Source of the DNA: Eleftheria terrae
Lineage (GTDB): Bacteria; Pseudomonadota; Gammaproteobacteria; Burkholderiales; Burkholderiaceae_C
DNA length: 64,000 nucleotides
Assembly: GCF_030419005.1 (NCBI RefSeq)
Contig: NZ_CP106951.1
Location: 4,216,001-4,280,000, forward strand
Direction: 5' to 3'
Part shown: positions 30,237-39,251 of the stretch, piece after piece
Position numbering within the stretch: position 1 is the stretch's first letter
How the letters are laid out: every line of letters starts with the position of its first letter
The notes under the pieces: generated by a model
What the model was told of the DNA's origin: nothing
Database searches by the model: none
The model's input: only the letters and a program-made list of their open reading frames with translations
Program-made: the position numbers and the translations under genes

Positions 30237-30737
30237 ATGAAAAGAACACATTATCTGGCTGCCGCCGTGCTGGCCCTGGCCGTGGCCGGCGGCGCCTGGC
30301 TCACGCTCGGCAAGCGCGAGGCGGCCCCGGCCGTCGACTATGTGCTGCTCGACGGCAGCCGCCACAACATCGCGGACCTCAAGGGCAAGGTGGTGCTGGT
30401 CAATTTCTGGGCCACCAGCTGCGTCACCTGCGTCAAGGAGATGCCGCAGATGGTGCAGACCTACGAGAAGTACCGCGGCCGCGGGCTGGACTTCGTCGCG
30501 GTGGCGATGAGCTATGACCAGCCGGAGTTCGTGCAGCGCTTTGCACAATCGCGCCAGCTGCCGTTCAAGGTCAGCATCGACCGCAGCGGCGAGATCGCCC
30601 AGCGATTCGGCGATGTCAAGCTGACGCCCACCACCTACCTGCTCAACAAGCGCGGCGAAGTGGTCAAGCGCTACCTCGGCGAGCCCGATTTCGCCGCCCT
30701 CGACAAGCTGCTCGAGGAACTGCTGGCCGAAGCCTGA
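30237..30737 (+). CDS. TlpA/ResA-like membrane-anchored thioredoxin
   Basis: 166 residues. An N-terminal hydrophobic segment (residues 5-23) anchors or exports the protein. The thioredoxin-like domain has VNFWATSCVTCVKEMP with redox cysteines in CVTC, and the cis-proline region LTPTTYLLNKRGEVV. Such proteins reduce periplasmic disulfides, for example in cytochrome c assembly. GGAG at 30227-30230 precedes the ATG at 30237. It is divergent from the DUF4197 gene with 11 bases between starts and convergent with the exporter gene. Confidence 0.88.
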   Translation: MKRTHYLAAAVLALAVAGGAWLTLGKREAAPAVDYVLLDGSRHNIADLKGKVVLVNFWATSCVTCVKEMPQMVQTYEKYRGRGLDFVAVAMSYDQPEFVQRFAQSRQLPFKVSIDRSGEIAQRFGDVKLTPTTYLLNKRGEVVKRYLGEPDFAALDKLLEELLAEA

Positions 30738-30749
30738 GCCGGCTTCGCC

Positions 30750-31589
30750 TCAGCCGCGTGCCCGCATGCCCACCAGCGCGGCGCCGACGATGAGCAGCGC
30801 GGCCGCGCCGGTCCATGCCGTCAGCGCCCGGCCCGTCACCAGCAACAGCAGGGTGGTGGAGGCCAGTGGCGTCAGGTAGCTCAAGATGCCGATGGTGCGC
30901 GGGTCACCGGTCTTCAGCGCCTTGTCCCACAGGAAAAAGGCGGCGCCCAGCGGCCCGAGGCCCATCACCACAATCAGGCCCCAGTCACGCGCGGCCAGCG
31001 TCACGGCTGGCTCCAGCAGCAGGTGGCACAACAGCGACAGCAGGCCCGACACCAGGCCGAACAGGCCGATCACCGAAGTGGGGAAGGCGGCCACCCGCTT
31101 GGTCATCAGCGAATAGCTGGCCCACATGAAGGCGGCCCCCAGCGCCGCCAGGTAGCCCCACGACCAGTCGCCCGACAGCGAGCGCCCGCCGACGATGGCC
31201 AGTGCCGCGCCGGCAAAGCCCGCGCCCGCCGCCACCAGGTGCAGCGGCCGCAGCCGCATGCCGGGCAACAGCAGCGGCGACAGCACCACGATCAGCAGCG
31301 GCCACAGGTAGTTGACCAGGTTGGCTTCCACCGGCGGCGCATGCCGCAGCGCGATGAACAGCAGGAAGTGGTAGCCGAACAGGCCCCACAGCCCCAGCGC
31401 CAGCGTGCCGGGCGGCACCCGCCACTCGCGCCAGCGCGGCCAGGCGGGCACGCTGCCGATCAGCAGTGACAGGCCGGTGAGCAGGAAGGGCGGCACGGCC
31501 GAGAGCGAAACGCCCAGCGTGGCAAGCGAGGCCCACAGGCCGATGGCACCCAGGGCGCAGAGATGCGAGAGGCGGGAGGAAGCGGACAT
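30750..31589 (-). CDS. EamA/DMT-family transporter
   Basis: 279 residues with about ten membrane helices in two repeated halves, typical of the drug/metabolite superfamily. The first half contains LWPLLIVVLSPLLLPGMRLRP and the second LVSGLLSLLCHLLLEPAV. It looks closest to the YddG-like aromatic amino-acid exporters, by general resemblance only. The ATG at 31589 follows a 79-base gap that holds a paired 16-base repeat (31624-31660), and the upstream gene on the same strand encodes an AraC regulator. Regulator and exporter probably form a substrate-induced unit. Confidence 0.85.
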   Translation of the reverse strand: MSASSRLSHLCALGAIGLWASLATLGVSLSAVPPFLLTGLSLLIGSVPAWPRWREWRVPPGTLALGLWGLFGYHFLLFIALRHAPPVEANLVNYLWPLLIVVLSPLLLPGMRLRPLHLVAAGAGFAGAALAIVGGRSLSGDWSWGYLAALGAAFMWASYSLMTKRVAAFPTSVIGLFGLVSGLLSLLCHLLLEPAVTLAARDWGLIVVMGLGPLGAAFFLWDKALKTGDPRTIGILSYLTPLASTTLLLLVTGRALTAWTGAAALLIVGAALVGMRARG

Positions 31590-31623
31590 AGGCCCGCAGC
31601 ATAGGGCCTGGCGGCCGCTGCTG

Positions 31624-31660
31624 TCGTCGCGCAACGACGCTGCATCGTCGCGCAACGACG
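31624..31660 (-). promoter_or_regulatory. Paired 16-base operator between the AraC-type gene and the exporter gene
   Basis: TCGTCGCGCAACGACG occurs twice without mismatch, at 31624-31639 and 31645-31660, that is 21 bases apart (two helical turns). Each copy has CGTCG and CGACG arms around CGCAA. AraC proteins typically bind two such half-sites on one face of DNA. It ends 35 bases before the exporter start. A TATGCT on the minus strand (31598-31603) could be the -10 box. Confidence 0.75.
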
Positions 31661-31668
31661 GCGCCGTA

Positions 31669-32376
31669 TCAGGCGGCCGGCCCCGCGGTGCGGCGCAGCG
31701 CGGCGGTCAGCGCCGAGGGCGAGCGGTAGCCGCAGTGCAGCGCGACCTGCTGCACCGGCCAGCCCTCGGCCCGCAGCCGGCGCGCCCGGCGCAGGCGACG
31801 CTCGCGCACATAGGCGATCGGCGCCAGGCCGCGTTCGGCCACGCAGCGGGCGGCGAACTGCGAGGGGCTGAGGCAGGCCTGCAGCGCCAGCTGTGCCACC
31901 GACAGCGGTTCCGCCAGGCGCGCATCGATCCAGCGGTCGAGCGCGGGCCAGTCGATGCGGCGTCCCGGCGTGGTCGGCCGCTGGTCGTGGCGGCTGCCCG
32001 CGGGCAAGGTGGCGAGCAACAGGGCGGCGCCAGCCTGGCGTGCCGCTTCGCTGTCGCCGTGGGCGGCCAGGAAGGCCAGCAGGTCCTGCGTGGCCGGGGC
32101 GGTGTCCAGCACCCGGTTCGCCAGCCGGTCGAGTTGGGGCAGTGCGTCGCCGCAGTCGATCACGAAGCAGCGGCTGCCGGCGATCGACCAGAAGTCGTGC
32201 CGCTCGCCGGGGCCGATGACCGCCAGTCGACCGGCCGTCATGCGGCTGCCCCGTCCTTCGATGTCCAGCTCCAGCACGCCTTGCCAGCCCCACAGCAGCT
32301 GGAAGTGCGAATGGCTGTGGCTGCCGGGCGAGGCACCGTAGCGGCGCAGGCTGAGCGAGGCGGATGGGCTGGTCAT
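31669..32376 (-). CDS. AraC-family transcriptional regulator
   Basis: 235 residues. A cupin domain occupies about residues 10-90 (GSHSHSHFQLLWGWQG, then IGPGERHDFWSI). The DNA-binding domain has two helix-turn-helix units: SVAQLALQACLSPSQFAARC and VQQVALHCGYRSPSALTAAL. AraC proteins with cupins sense small molecules and activate neighbouring genes. The next gene downstream on the same strand is an EamA exporter, with two perfect 16-base sites between them, so I infer it controls the exporter. It is a short AraC member but complete. Confidence 0.88.
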   Translation of the reverse strand: MTSPSASLSLRRYGASPGSHSHSHFQLLWGWQGVLELDIEGRGSRMTAGRLAVIGPGERHDFWSIAGSRCFVIDCGDALPQLDRLANRVLDTAPATQDLLAFLAAHGDSEAARQAGAALLLATLPAGSRHDQRPTTPGRRIDWPALDRWIDARLAEPLSVAQLALQACLSPSQFAARCVAERGLAPIAYVRERRLRRARRLRAEGWPVQQVALHCGYRSPSALTAALRRTAGPAA

Positions 32377-32425
32377 GGCAGGAGGCGAAGCGGCAGCCGC
32401 CAGTGTATCGACGCACTGCGGTCGC

Positions 32426-33019
32426 TCAGCGGCTCAAGTGCGCCACGATCTCGGCCGGGCTGGGCAGCTCGCCGGTGCGCCACACCAGCCGGGCCTCGTG
32501 GTCGAAGATGTAGACCTGGGTGGTGTGGGCATCACGCTCCGGCACGCCCGTGTCGAACCAGGCGCGCACCCGGCCGGCCTCGCGCACCGGCGGCACGGCT
32601 GCCCGCCAGGCCGGGCCGGCGCCGTGCCGGCGGCGCCAGGCGGCCAATGCGGGTGGATCGTCGCCCAGCGGGTCGATGCTCAGCGACAGCAGCTGCACCG
32701 ACGCGCCGGCTGGCGGGACGGACAGCAGCCGGCGCTGCGCCTCGGCGAACAGGGCGCCCTGCACCGGGCAGATCGAGGTGCAGCCGGTGAACATGAACTG
32801 CAGCGCGCTGCGCTTGCCGGCCAGCAAGGCTGGCAGCCGGGCGGCCCGGCCGTCGTCCAGGCGCAGCGGCAGGTCTGGCGCCCGCAGCGGCGGCTCGACC
32901 GGGCCCATGGCCTCGTCGGCGACCAGCTGGTCGGGTGCCAGCCATCCGGCGGCCAGCCAGGCGAGGCAACGACGACGGGACGGTTCAGCGGGCCGGGGAA
33001 GGGCCGGGTGGAAGGTCAT
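32426..33019 (-). CDS. SCO1/SenC-type copper protein
   Basis: 197 residues. It has the SCO thioredoxin-like fold with copper ligands C80 and C84 (CTSIC) and H165 (DAHTTQVYIFD). A hydrophobic N-terminal part (about residues 18-28) suggests export or anchoring. SCO proteins deliver copper to the CuA site of cytochrome oxidase or act as periplasmic thiol-disulfide proteins. Here the start overlaps the upstream cytochrome c gene by 35 bases and both lie downstream of a copper radical oxidase gene; no cytochrome oxidase gene is near. I infer a copper-delivery role for that enzyme. Confidence 0.85.
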   Translation of the reverse strand: MTFHPALPRPAEPSRRRCLAWLAAGWLAPDQLVADEAMGPVEPPLRAPDLPLRLDDGRAARLPALLAGKRSALQFMFTGCTSICPVQGALFAEAQRRLLSVPPAGASVQLLSLSIDPLGDDPPALAAWRRRHGAGPAWRAAVPPVREAGRVRAWFDTGVPERDAHTTQVYIFDHEARLVWRTGELPSPAEIVAHLSR

Positions 33020-33566
33020 GGCGGGCGGCTTTCGGCAAGGGCGTGGTCAGGTAGGCCCACAGCGCGTCGCATTGCGCATCGGTCAGGTCGTAGCGCGGCA
33101 TGCTGCGCAGCAGGGTGACGAAGGCGGGATCGACGCCGCTGCGCAGCGCTGCGCACAGGCTCGCGGCGTTGTACGCGGACGGCGGCCCGTTGCGGCGCGG
33201 CCGCGGCTGCAGCAGGTAGGCCGCGGTCAACCGGGGCGCCAGCGAGGGCACCGGGCCCGACCGTGCTGCCTGATGGCAGCCGGCGCAGGCGGCGGCCGCG
33301 GGCGGCAGCGCCTGCGGGTGGCCGGCGATGCGGCCCTGCAGTGGCCGCTGCCCCTGGTAGAGGGCGCGGCCCTGGGCGGCGGCCGCTGCAGCCTCGAGCG
33401 GCGGCGCCGGGCCGCAGGCGGCCGGTGTGGCGGCCGACGGGGGCCCGGCCGGCCCCGCCGGCGCGGCGCTGGTGCCCGGCGGCGTGCAGCCGGCCGCCAG
33501 CCCCGGCCACGCCAGCGCGGCCGGCAGCAGCGCCCGCCAGAGGGCGCATGGACGCAGCAGCTTCAT
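32985..33566 (-). CDS. c-type cytochrome, single haem
   Basis: 193 residues. The haem motif is CAGCH (C94, C97, H98), with a likely axial methionine M156 in LRSMPRYDLTDAQCDALW. The N-terminal signal ends LAAGC (cysteine 27), so it may be a lipoprotein. Proline/alanine-rich residues 30-60 look like a tether. It lies 16 bases after the galactose-oxidase-like gene and overlaps the SCO1-like gene by 35 bases, so all three are probably in one operon. It could carry electrons from the oxidase or its copper centre to the respiratory chain (inference). Confidence 0.85.
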   Translation of the reverse strand: MKLLRPCALWRALLPAALAWPGLAAGCTPPGTSAAPAGPAGPPSAATPAACGPAPPLEAAAAAAQGRALYQGQRPLQGRIAGHPQALPPAAAACAGCHQAARSGPVPSLAPRLTAAYLLQPRPRRNGPPSAYNAASLCAALRSGVDPAFVTLLRSMPRYDLTDAQCDALWAYLTTPLPKAARHDLPPGPSPAR

Positions 33567-33582
33567 GGCACCGCTGCCGTTG

Positions 33583-35931
33583 TCAGCCCAGCCGCAGGAG
33601 CAGCACCCGCGCGACGCTGGGCACGCCCTGGCTGCTGATGGCGAACAGCATGTACAGGCCGGGCGTCGCCACGCCAGGGTCGGCCGGCAGGGTCAGGCTG
33701 TAGTTCTGGCCGTCGCTGCTGAAGGCGCGCAGCGGGATGCGGCGCTGGTCGTTGTTGACGCTGTGGGTCACCGACGACAGGCGGATCAAGGCAAAGCCGG
33801 ACACTGGCATGTCGGTGCTGGCGCTGATCACCTCGCCATGGCGCGCGCTGGCCGGCGCGGCGGTGATGGCAGGGCGCGTCGCCGGGCTGCCGTCGGCGTT
33901 CAGCAAGTAGGGTGGGGTCAGCACCTCGGCATTCGGGTGGTTGACCGCGCAGGGCCCGCAAAGGCCGCCGCCGCCCGCGAACACCCGGCCATCCTGCAGC
34001 AGCAGCGCCACGCTGTGGTAGTTGCGTGGCGTGCGCATCGGTGGCAGTCGGGTGAACAGCTCGGTCTGCGGATTCCACAGCTCGGGCACCAGCACCGAGC
34101 GGTCGTCGGTGAAGGAGGCGGGCTGCGCCACGCCGCCGATCACCAGCACCTCGCCGGTGGGCAGCACCACGCTGTTGTGCATGCCGCGCGCATAGGCCAT
34201 GGGCGCCGCCTGCCGCACGCTGAGCTGGCCGTTGTGCTCGATCACATGCGCGGTGTTGGTCGCGATGCCGCGCTGGTAGGCGGGCGCCCCGCCGACTTTG
34301 AGGATGCGGCCCACGTCGTACAGCACCGCATTGCCGTTGATGGCGTAGGCATCATCGCCGCGCCGGCCGGCCGACGTGATGCTGCCCTCGCCGTCGGCGT
34401 CGATCCAGTTCATCGAGGCGCTCGGCCCTGCATGCAGCACCCGCCCGCCCGCCAGGGTCAGCAGCCAGAGGTGGTTGTCGGCGCGGTAGATGCCTTCCGG
34501 ATCGTCTCCCACGACCGGGCCCACTGGCACGCCGGGCAGCCGTTGCCAGCCGCTGCCGGCGGTCCAGCGCTCGCCGTCCTTGCCGCCCTGGCCGCCGCTC
34601 CAGGAGCCGCCCAGCGTCAGCACCGAGCCATTGGCCAGCAGCGTCGTGCCCTCGTAGCCGCGGCCGATGTTCATCTGCGCGTCGGCGCTCCAGGTGGCGG
34701 TGGCCGGGTCGTAGATGCTGGTGCGGGCGGTGCTGCTGCCGCCGTTGACGAGGATGCGGCCGTCCGCCAGGTTGGCGATGCCGGGGCAGAACATGTCGTG
34801 GCCGGTCTCGCTGACGACGCGCTCGCTGCCGGTCAAGGTGGCCGGGTCGAAGATCACCGTGTAGGTGTAGCCGTGGTCACCCCCGAAGTTCAGCCGGTCG
34901 TAGGCCGACCAGGTCAGCAGCTTGCCATCGGGCAGGTGCGCCGCGGCCACCGGTACGATGCTGAGCGGGATGACCTCGCTCCAGCGGGCCGGCCGCGACG
35001 GCGCAGCCAGCGTCCAGCGCTGGTTGGCGCCGCCATGGCAGCGGTGCTGGATGAGCCGGCTGCCGACCTCGCGCGAGGAGTTGGGCACGTCCAGGCACAT
35101 GCCGCTGTGCAGCGCCACCAGCCGGTAGCCGCCACCGCTGCTGGGCAGCAGCCGCCAGCGCTGGTGCAGGCGGCCGTTGCAAGGGGCCTGCACCAGCGCA
35201 GCGCCGGAGCGGTAGGACGCGCGCGCCACCGAGAGGCACTGGCCGCTGTGCTCGGCCACCACCCGGAAGCCGATCTCCTCCGGCTGCAGCCGCCAGCGCT
35301 CGTGCGCCGCTGCCGCGCCGTTGCACGGTACCTGGACGACGTCGGCCTCCTGCGCGCTGGAGGCGTCGCGCACCTGCAGGCACATGCCGCTGTGCTTGAC
35401 GACGATGCTGGCCGGTGCGGCATCGCCGAACCAGCCGGCAGTGAAACGGAAGGCCTGCGCGGTGGAGCCGCTGCAGCTCGATTGCACCAGTGCTGCGCCG
35501 TCCTGCATCGCGCTGCCGGGCACCGTCAGGCACAACTCGCTGTGCAGCGCCTGCAAGCGGGCGGTCGCGCCCTCGGTACGGATGCGCCACAGCTGGGCCG
35601 GCTGGTTCTCGCACGGCATCTGCACCACCGCCGCGCCATCGGACATCGCTGCCTGCCAGACCCCCATGCACTGGCCGGTGCCCTGCAACACCAGCCGCCA
35701 TGCCGAGCCGACCGGCTCGACCGACCAGCGGTCCTGAGGGCTGCCTTCGCAGGTGAACTGGACCACGGCGCTGTCCGGGTCGGTGGCGTCCTGCGCGATG
35801 CGCAGGCATTTGGCGCTGTGCGCGGCCGTCACGGTGGTGTACGGGGTGGCGACCTGAGCCTGACTGGCGGGGCTGGTAGCAATTGCCGCGCCGACGTACG
35901 GCAGCACCCGCCACATGAGCGATTTATTCAT
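33583..35931 (-). CDS. Secreted galactose-oxidase-like copper radical oxidase with ricin-type lectin repeats
   Basis: 782 residues. A signal peptide covers about residues 1-26 (ending ASQAQ). Six ricin-B-type repeats (about 30-310, each with a cysteine pair and a terminal RW) should form two beta-trefoil carbohydrate-binding units. The oxidase part (about 315-782) matches fungal galactose oxidase blocks. Cys382 (HDMFCPG) and Tyr426 (RGYEG) give the cross-linked cofactor, Trp444 (GGSWSGG) stacks on it, and Tyr638-His639 (RNYHSVALLLQDGRVF) and His723 (VTHSVNNDQRRIPL) are copper ligands. All are present. The family oxidises primary alcohols to aldehydes with oxygen, releasing peroxide. The substrate is not shown. 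The cytochrome c and SCO1-like genes follow. Confidence 0.92.
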   Translation of the reverse strand: MNKSLMWRVLPYVGAAIATSPASQAQVATPYTTVTAAHSAKCLRIAQDATDPDSAVVQFTCEGSPQDRWSVEPVGSAWRLVLQGTGQCMGVWQAAMSDGAAVVQMPCENQPAQLWRIRTEGATARLQALHSELCLTVPGSAMQDGAALVQSSCSGSTAQAFRFTAGWFGDAAPASIVVKHSGMCLQVRDASSAQEADVVQVPCNGAAAAHERWRLQPEEIGFRVVAEHSGQCLSVARASYRSGAALVQAPCNGRLHQRWRLLPSSGGGYRLVALHSGMCLDVPNSSREVGSRLIQHRCHGGANQRWTLAAPSRPARWSEVIPLSIVPVAAAHLPDGKLLTWSAYDRLNFGGDHGYTYTVIFDPATLTGSERVVSETGHDMFCPGIANLADGRILVNGGSSTARTSIYDPATATWSADAQMNIGRGYEGTTLLANGSVLTLGGSWSGGQGGKDGERWTAGSGWQRLPGVPVGPVVGDDPEGIYRADNHLWLLTLAGGRVLHAGPSASMNWIDADGEGSITSAGRRGDDAYAINGNAVLYDVGRILKVGGAPAYQRGIATNTAHVIEHNGQLSVRQAAPMAYARGMHNSVVLPTGEVLVIGGVAQPASFTDDRSVLVPELWNPQTELFTRLPPMRTPRNYHSVALLLQDGRVFAGGGGLCGPCAVNHPNAEVLTPPYLLNADGSPATRPAITAAPASARHGEVISASTDMPVSGFALIRLSSVTHSVNNDQRRIPLRAFSSDGQNYSLTLPADPGVATPGLYMLFAISSQGVPSVARVLLLRLG

Positions 35932-36694
35932 GGTCTTCTCCCTGGTGCAGCGGAGGCCGTCGCTGCGCGCGGATCCCTGGCAGTGCCTGCTGGTTGCCGG
36001 GGGCAGGGGAAACATAGACCCGCGTTCATGTGTTTACAACATCGCCCGCACTGGCTGTCTGGCCAGAAGACGAGGCAGCCAATCCCGCGCTCGAAGCGGC
36101 GCGCAGACGGCGCACATACGATGCCCGCCATGCAGCTGCTCGTAACCGAGAGAAGAGGACGGCAGGTCCGCCGCTGTGGGAGCTGGCAGGGGGCCCGGGG
36201 CGACCGCCTTTCAGGAGTACCCCGGCAGCTGTATCGGTGCGATACAGCCCGGCGCCGCACGGTGGGTTGATGGGCCGCAGGCTTGCGACCATCGACGACC
36301 GGATTTCGACACGGGCGTCGATCGATGCACCCACTGCAGGTCGTGGCAGAGCCGGCAGTGGAGGACGGGGGAGGGGGCGATCCGACGCGGGAAAGGCTTC
36401 ATCAAGCCACTGCGGCACCCGGGCAGCGGGGCAGGCCGGTGGCGCCGGAGGCGATTCGTCCGCAGGCGGGCCCCGGCTCGCTGGACCGCTTTGGCTGGCG
36501 CCCACCGGATGGGGAGCGCGGCATGGCCGCGGATCATCGCCGCCGACTTTGCGGCCAAGGACACGGTGCCTTGCCGCACACACCGGTGTCGACAGAGGCC
36601 CGGGGGGAGGGCCTGGCGCCAGGCCGTCGCGCTGGCGAAGTGGCGAGGCTGAAGCAGCTGGCACCCGCCAGCCGCCTTCACAGCGCGCTGCGCT
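35932..36694. other. 763-base intergenic region, nothing recognised
   Basis: Between the oxidase gene start and the lipA stop. Open frames here are Arg/Pro/Ala-rich with no family resemblance. The part just before 35931 should hold the promoter of the oxidase operon; no clear box was picked out. No hairpin-T-run terminator for lipA is obvious. Confidence 0.55.
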
Positions 36695-37693
36695 TCAACC
36701 CGCAGCGCTGCTGATCACCCCGGCCTCGTGCGCCTGCTGGTCCGCGTGGTAGCTGGAGCGCACCATTGCGCCGACCGCAGCGTGGCTGAAACCCATTTCG
36801 TAGGCCTTCGCCTCGAACATCTTGAAGGTGTCCGGGTGCACATAACGGCGCACCGGCAGGTGGTGGCCGCTGGGGGCCAGGTACTGGCCGATGGTCAGCA
36901 TGTCGATGTCGTGGGCCCGCATGTCGCGCATGACCTCGAGGATCTCCTCGTCCGTCTCGCCCAGGCCCACCATGATGCCGCTCTTGGTCGGCACGTGCGG
37001 CGCGAACTCCTTGAAGCGCTTCAGCAGGTTGAGCGAGAACTGGTAGTCGGAGCCGGGGCGCGCTTCCTTGTAGAGGCGGGGCGCGGTTTCGAGGTTGTGG
37101 TTCATCACGTCCGGCGGCGCGGCCTTCAGGATGTCCAGTGCGCGGTCCATGCGGCCGCGGAAGTCGGGCGTCAGGATCTCGATGCGGGTCTCGGGCGACA
37201 GCTCGCGGGTCTTGCGGATGCACTCGACGAAGTGGCCGGCGCCACCGTCACGCAGGTCGTCACGGTCGACGCTGGTGATGACCACGTACTTCAGGCGCAG
37301 CGCGGCGATGGTCTTGGCCAGGTTGAGCGGCTCGTCGGGGTCGAGTGGGTCGGGCCGGCCGTGGCCCACGTCGCAGAAGGGGCAACGACGGGTGCACTTG
37401 TCGCCCATGATCATGAAGGTGGCGGTGCCCTTGCCAAAGCACTCGCCGATGTTGGGGCAGGACGCTTCCTCGCAGACCGTGTGCAGCTTGTGCTCGCGCA
37501 GGATCTGCTTGATCTCGTAGAAGCGGGTCGACGGCGAGCCGGCCTTGACGCGGATCCAGTCCGGCTTCTTCAGGGTCTCGGCGGCCACCACCTTGATGGG
37601 GATGCGGGCCGTCTTGGCTTGCGCCTTCTGCTTGGCGGTAGCGTCGTAGGAGGCCGCGTCTTGGGCCTCGTGGACGACATGGGGGGTGGACAT
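36695..37693 (-). CDS. lipA: Lipoyl synthase
   Basis: 332 residues. The radical-SAM cluster is in CTRRCPFC (C100, C104, C107), and the auxiliary cluster cysteines are C74, C79 and C85 ([12 protein letters not shown]). A conserved serine follows near the end (RSSYHAD). LipA inserts two sulfurs into octanoyl groups bound to lipoyl domains. It follows lipB by 44 bases, so octanoyl transfer and sulfur insertion are encoded together. ATG at 37693 is chosen. Confidence 0.97.
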   Translation of the reverse strand: MSTPHVVHEAQDAASYDATAKQKAQAKTARIPIKVVAAETLKKPDWIRVKAGSPSTRFYEIKQILREHKLHTVCEEASCPNIGECFGKGTATFMIMGDKCTRRCPFCDVGHGRPDPLDPDEPLNLAKTIAALRLKYVVITSVDRDDLRDGGAGHFVECIRKTRELSPETRIEILTPDFRGRMDRALDILKAAPPDVMNHNLETAPRLYKEARPGSDYQFSLNLLKRFKEFAPHVPTKSGIMVGLGETDEEILEVMRDMRAHDIDMLTIGQYLAPSGHHLPVRRYVHPDTFKMFEAKAYEMGFSHAAVGAMVRSSYHADQQAHEAGVISSAAG

Positions 37694-37737
37694 CTCGGCT
37701 CTCCAGGCTCGCCCGCACTTGGACGGCGGGCTGGGCG

Positions 37738-38400
37738 TCAGGGGCTCAAGTGTGTCGCCAAACGCTCGCCAAGGCGAGCGGCAGCGGTGCCCCAGTCGGT
37801 GGAAACCCCGAGTGTAGCCAAGTCGACGCTCGTCAGTCCTGCGTATCCGCAAGGGTTGATCCCGCTGAAGGGACTCAGATCCATCGCCACGTTCAGCGCC
37901 ACGCCGTGGTAGGTGCAGTGGCGGGTGACCTTGATGCCGAGCGCGGCCACCTTGCCCAGGCCGGCGAAGGGATCGGGCCGCGGCCCGACCAGCCGCTCGT
38001 GCGCCCCGGGCTGCGCCAGGTTGACATAGATGCCGGGCGCACCGGGCACCCGGTGGCCGGTGATGCCGTAGGTCTCCAGCGTCTGGATCACGGCGAGTTC
38101 CAGCCGGAACACATATTCCTTCACATAGATGCCCAGCCGTCGCAAGTCCACCAGCGGGTAAGCGACCACTTGCCCCGGACCGTGGTAGGTGACCTGCCCG
38201 CCCCGGTTGGTCTGCACCACCGGCACGGCGCCGGGCGCCAGCACATGTTCCGCCTTGCCGGCCAGGCCCAGCGTGAAGACCGGCGGGTGCTCGCACAGCC
38301 ACAGCTGGTCGGGCGTGTCGGGATGGCGGCCCTCGGTGAAGGCGCGCATTGCATCTTGGGTGGCCGCATAGTCGACGCGGCCCAGCACTTGGATCTGCAT
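37738..38400 (-). CDS. lipB: Octanoyltransferase
   Basis: 220 residues. The family blocks [14 protein letters not shown] and the catalytic pair are present: a cysteine in NPCGYAGL and a lysine in [16 protein letters not shown]. LipB moves octanoate from acyl carrier protein to the lipoyl domains of 2-oxoacid dehydrogenases and the glycine cleavage system. It is the first gene of lipB-lipA, divergent from the Sel1-repeat gene with 118 bases between starts. Confidence 0.96.
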   Translation of the reverse strand: MQIQVLGRVDYAATQDAMRAFTEGRHPDTPDQLWLCEHPPVFTLGLAGKAEHVLAPGAVPVVQTNRGGQVTYHGPGQVVAYPLVDLRRLGIYVKEYVFRLELAVIQTLETYGITGHRVPGAPGIYVNLAQPGAHERLVGPRPDPFAGLGKVAALGIKVTRHCTYHGVALNVAMDLSPFSGINPCGYAGLTSVDLATLGVSTDWGTAAARLGERLATHLSP

Positions 38401-38518
38401 CAGGGGAAGCTCGGGTGAGACGCGCAGTCTAGGGCAAGCCATGGGGGCGAAGGGCTGTCGCGGCCGTGCCAAGGTCGACAGAATCGGAGGCACCGATCCG
38501 CTTTTTCCAGGAGACAGC

Positions 38519-39238
38519 ATGCCTGCTGCAGTTTTGCCTGTCCCGGCCCGCGTGGCCGCCCTTGTGCTGGCGTGGGCCACCAGCGCCTGTGCCGCGCCGC
38601 AGGTCGCGCCGGCCGACGCGCCGGCACTTTCCGCAGCCCCGAGCGGCCCGCAGCGTGAGGAAATCGACGTGGCCCTGGCTGTCTACGAAGCCGGCAGCCT
38701 GCAGGAAGCGGAGCGCCGGTTCCGGGCCCTGGCCCGCAAAGGCAGCCCGGTGGGGCGCTACAACCTGGCGATGATGCATGTGCTCGGCGAAGCGCAGCGG
38801 CCCGATGCCGACGAGGCGGTGCGGCTGCTGGAACAGTCCGCCGCGCAGGGTTTCATCCGCTCGGAATACGCGCTGGGCCAGGTCTACGAACTTGGCGTCG
38901 CCGGTCCGCCCGACCAGCCGCGGGCGGTGGCCTGGTACCAGCGCGCAGCCCGCCACGGCCACATCGACGCGCAGGTGTCGCTCGGCACCGCCTACTACCT
39001 GGGCCGGGGCATCGGCAAGGACGCGGCACAGGCGGCGCAGTGGTACCGGGCCGCCGCGCAGGCCGGCGATGTGGGGGCGCAGTACCTGCTCGCGTCGATG
39101 TACGAGTCCGGCCTCGGGGTCGAGCAGGACCTGCGCATCGCCCGCTACTGGTATGAGGCCGCCGCGCGCAACGGCGACGAAGCCGCGCCGCACAAGGTGA
39201 GGGAGCTCGACCAGCGCCTGCGCGAGGTGCCGCTGTGA
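38519..39238 (+). CDS. Sel1-repeat exported protein
   Basis: 239 residues. A signal peptide covers about residues 1-25 (AWATSACA; a cysteine at 24 could be a lipoprotein site). Four to five Sel1-like TPR repeats follow (for example [20 protein letters not shown], then [19 protein letters not shown] and [20 protein letters not shown]), which form an alpha solenoid for protein contacts. AGGAG lies six bases before the ATG at 38519. It is convergent with the DUF493 gene by 13 bases. The partner is unknown. Confidence 0.85.
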   Translation: MPAAVLPVPARVAALVLAWATSACAAPQVAPADAPALSAAPSGPQREEIDVALAVYEAGSLQEAERRFRALARKGSPVGRYNLAMMHVLGEAQRPDADEAVRLLEQSAAQGFIRSEYALGQVYELGVAGPPDQPRAVAWYQRAARHGHIDAQVSLGTAYYLGRGIGKDAAQAAQWYRAAAQAGDVGAQYLLASMYESGLGVEQDLRIARYWYEAAARNGDEAAPHKVRELDQRLREVPL

Positions 39239-39251
39239 GGTCGGCAGGCGG

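Noticed and set aside
36026..36664. A 212-codon open frame in the gap before lipA.
   Set aside because: The protein is Arg/Pro/Ala-rich with no domain, signal or ribosome site, typical of chance frames in GC-rich DNA.
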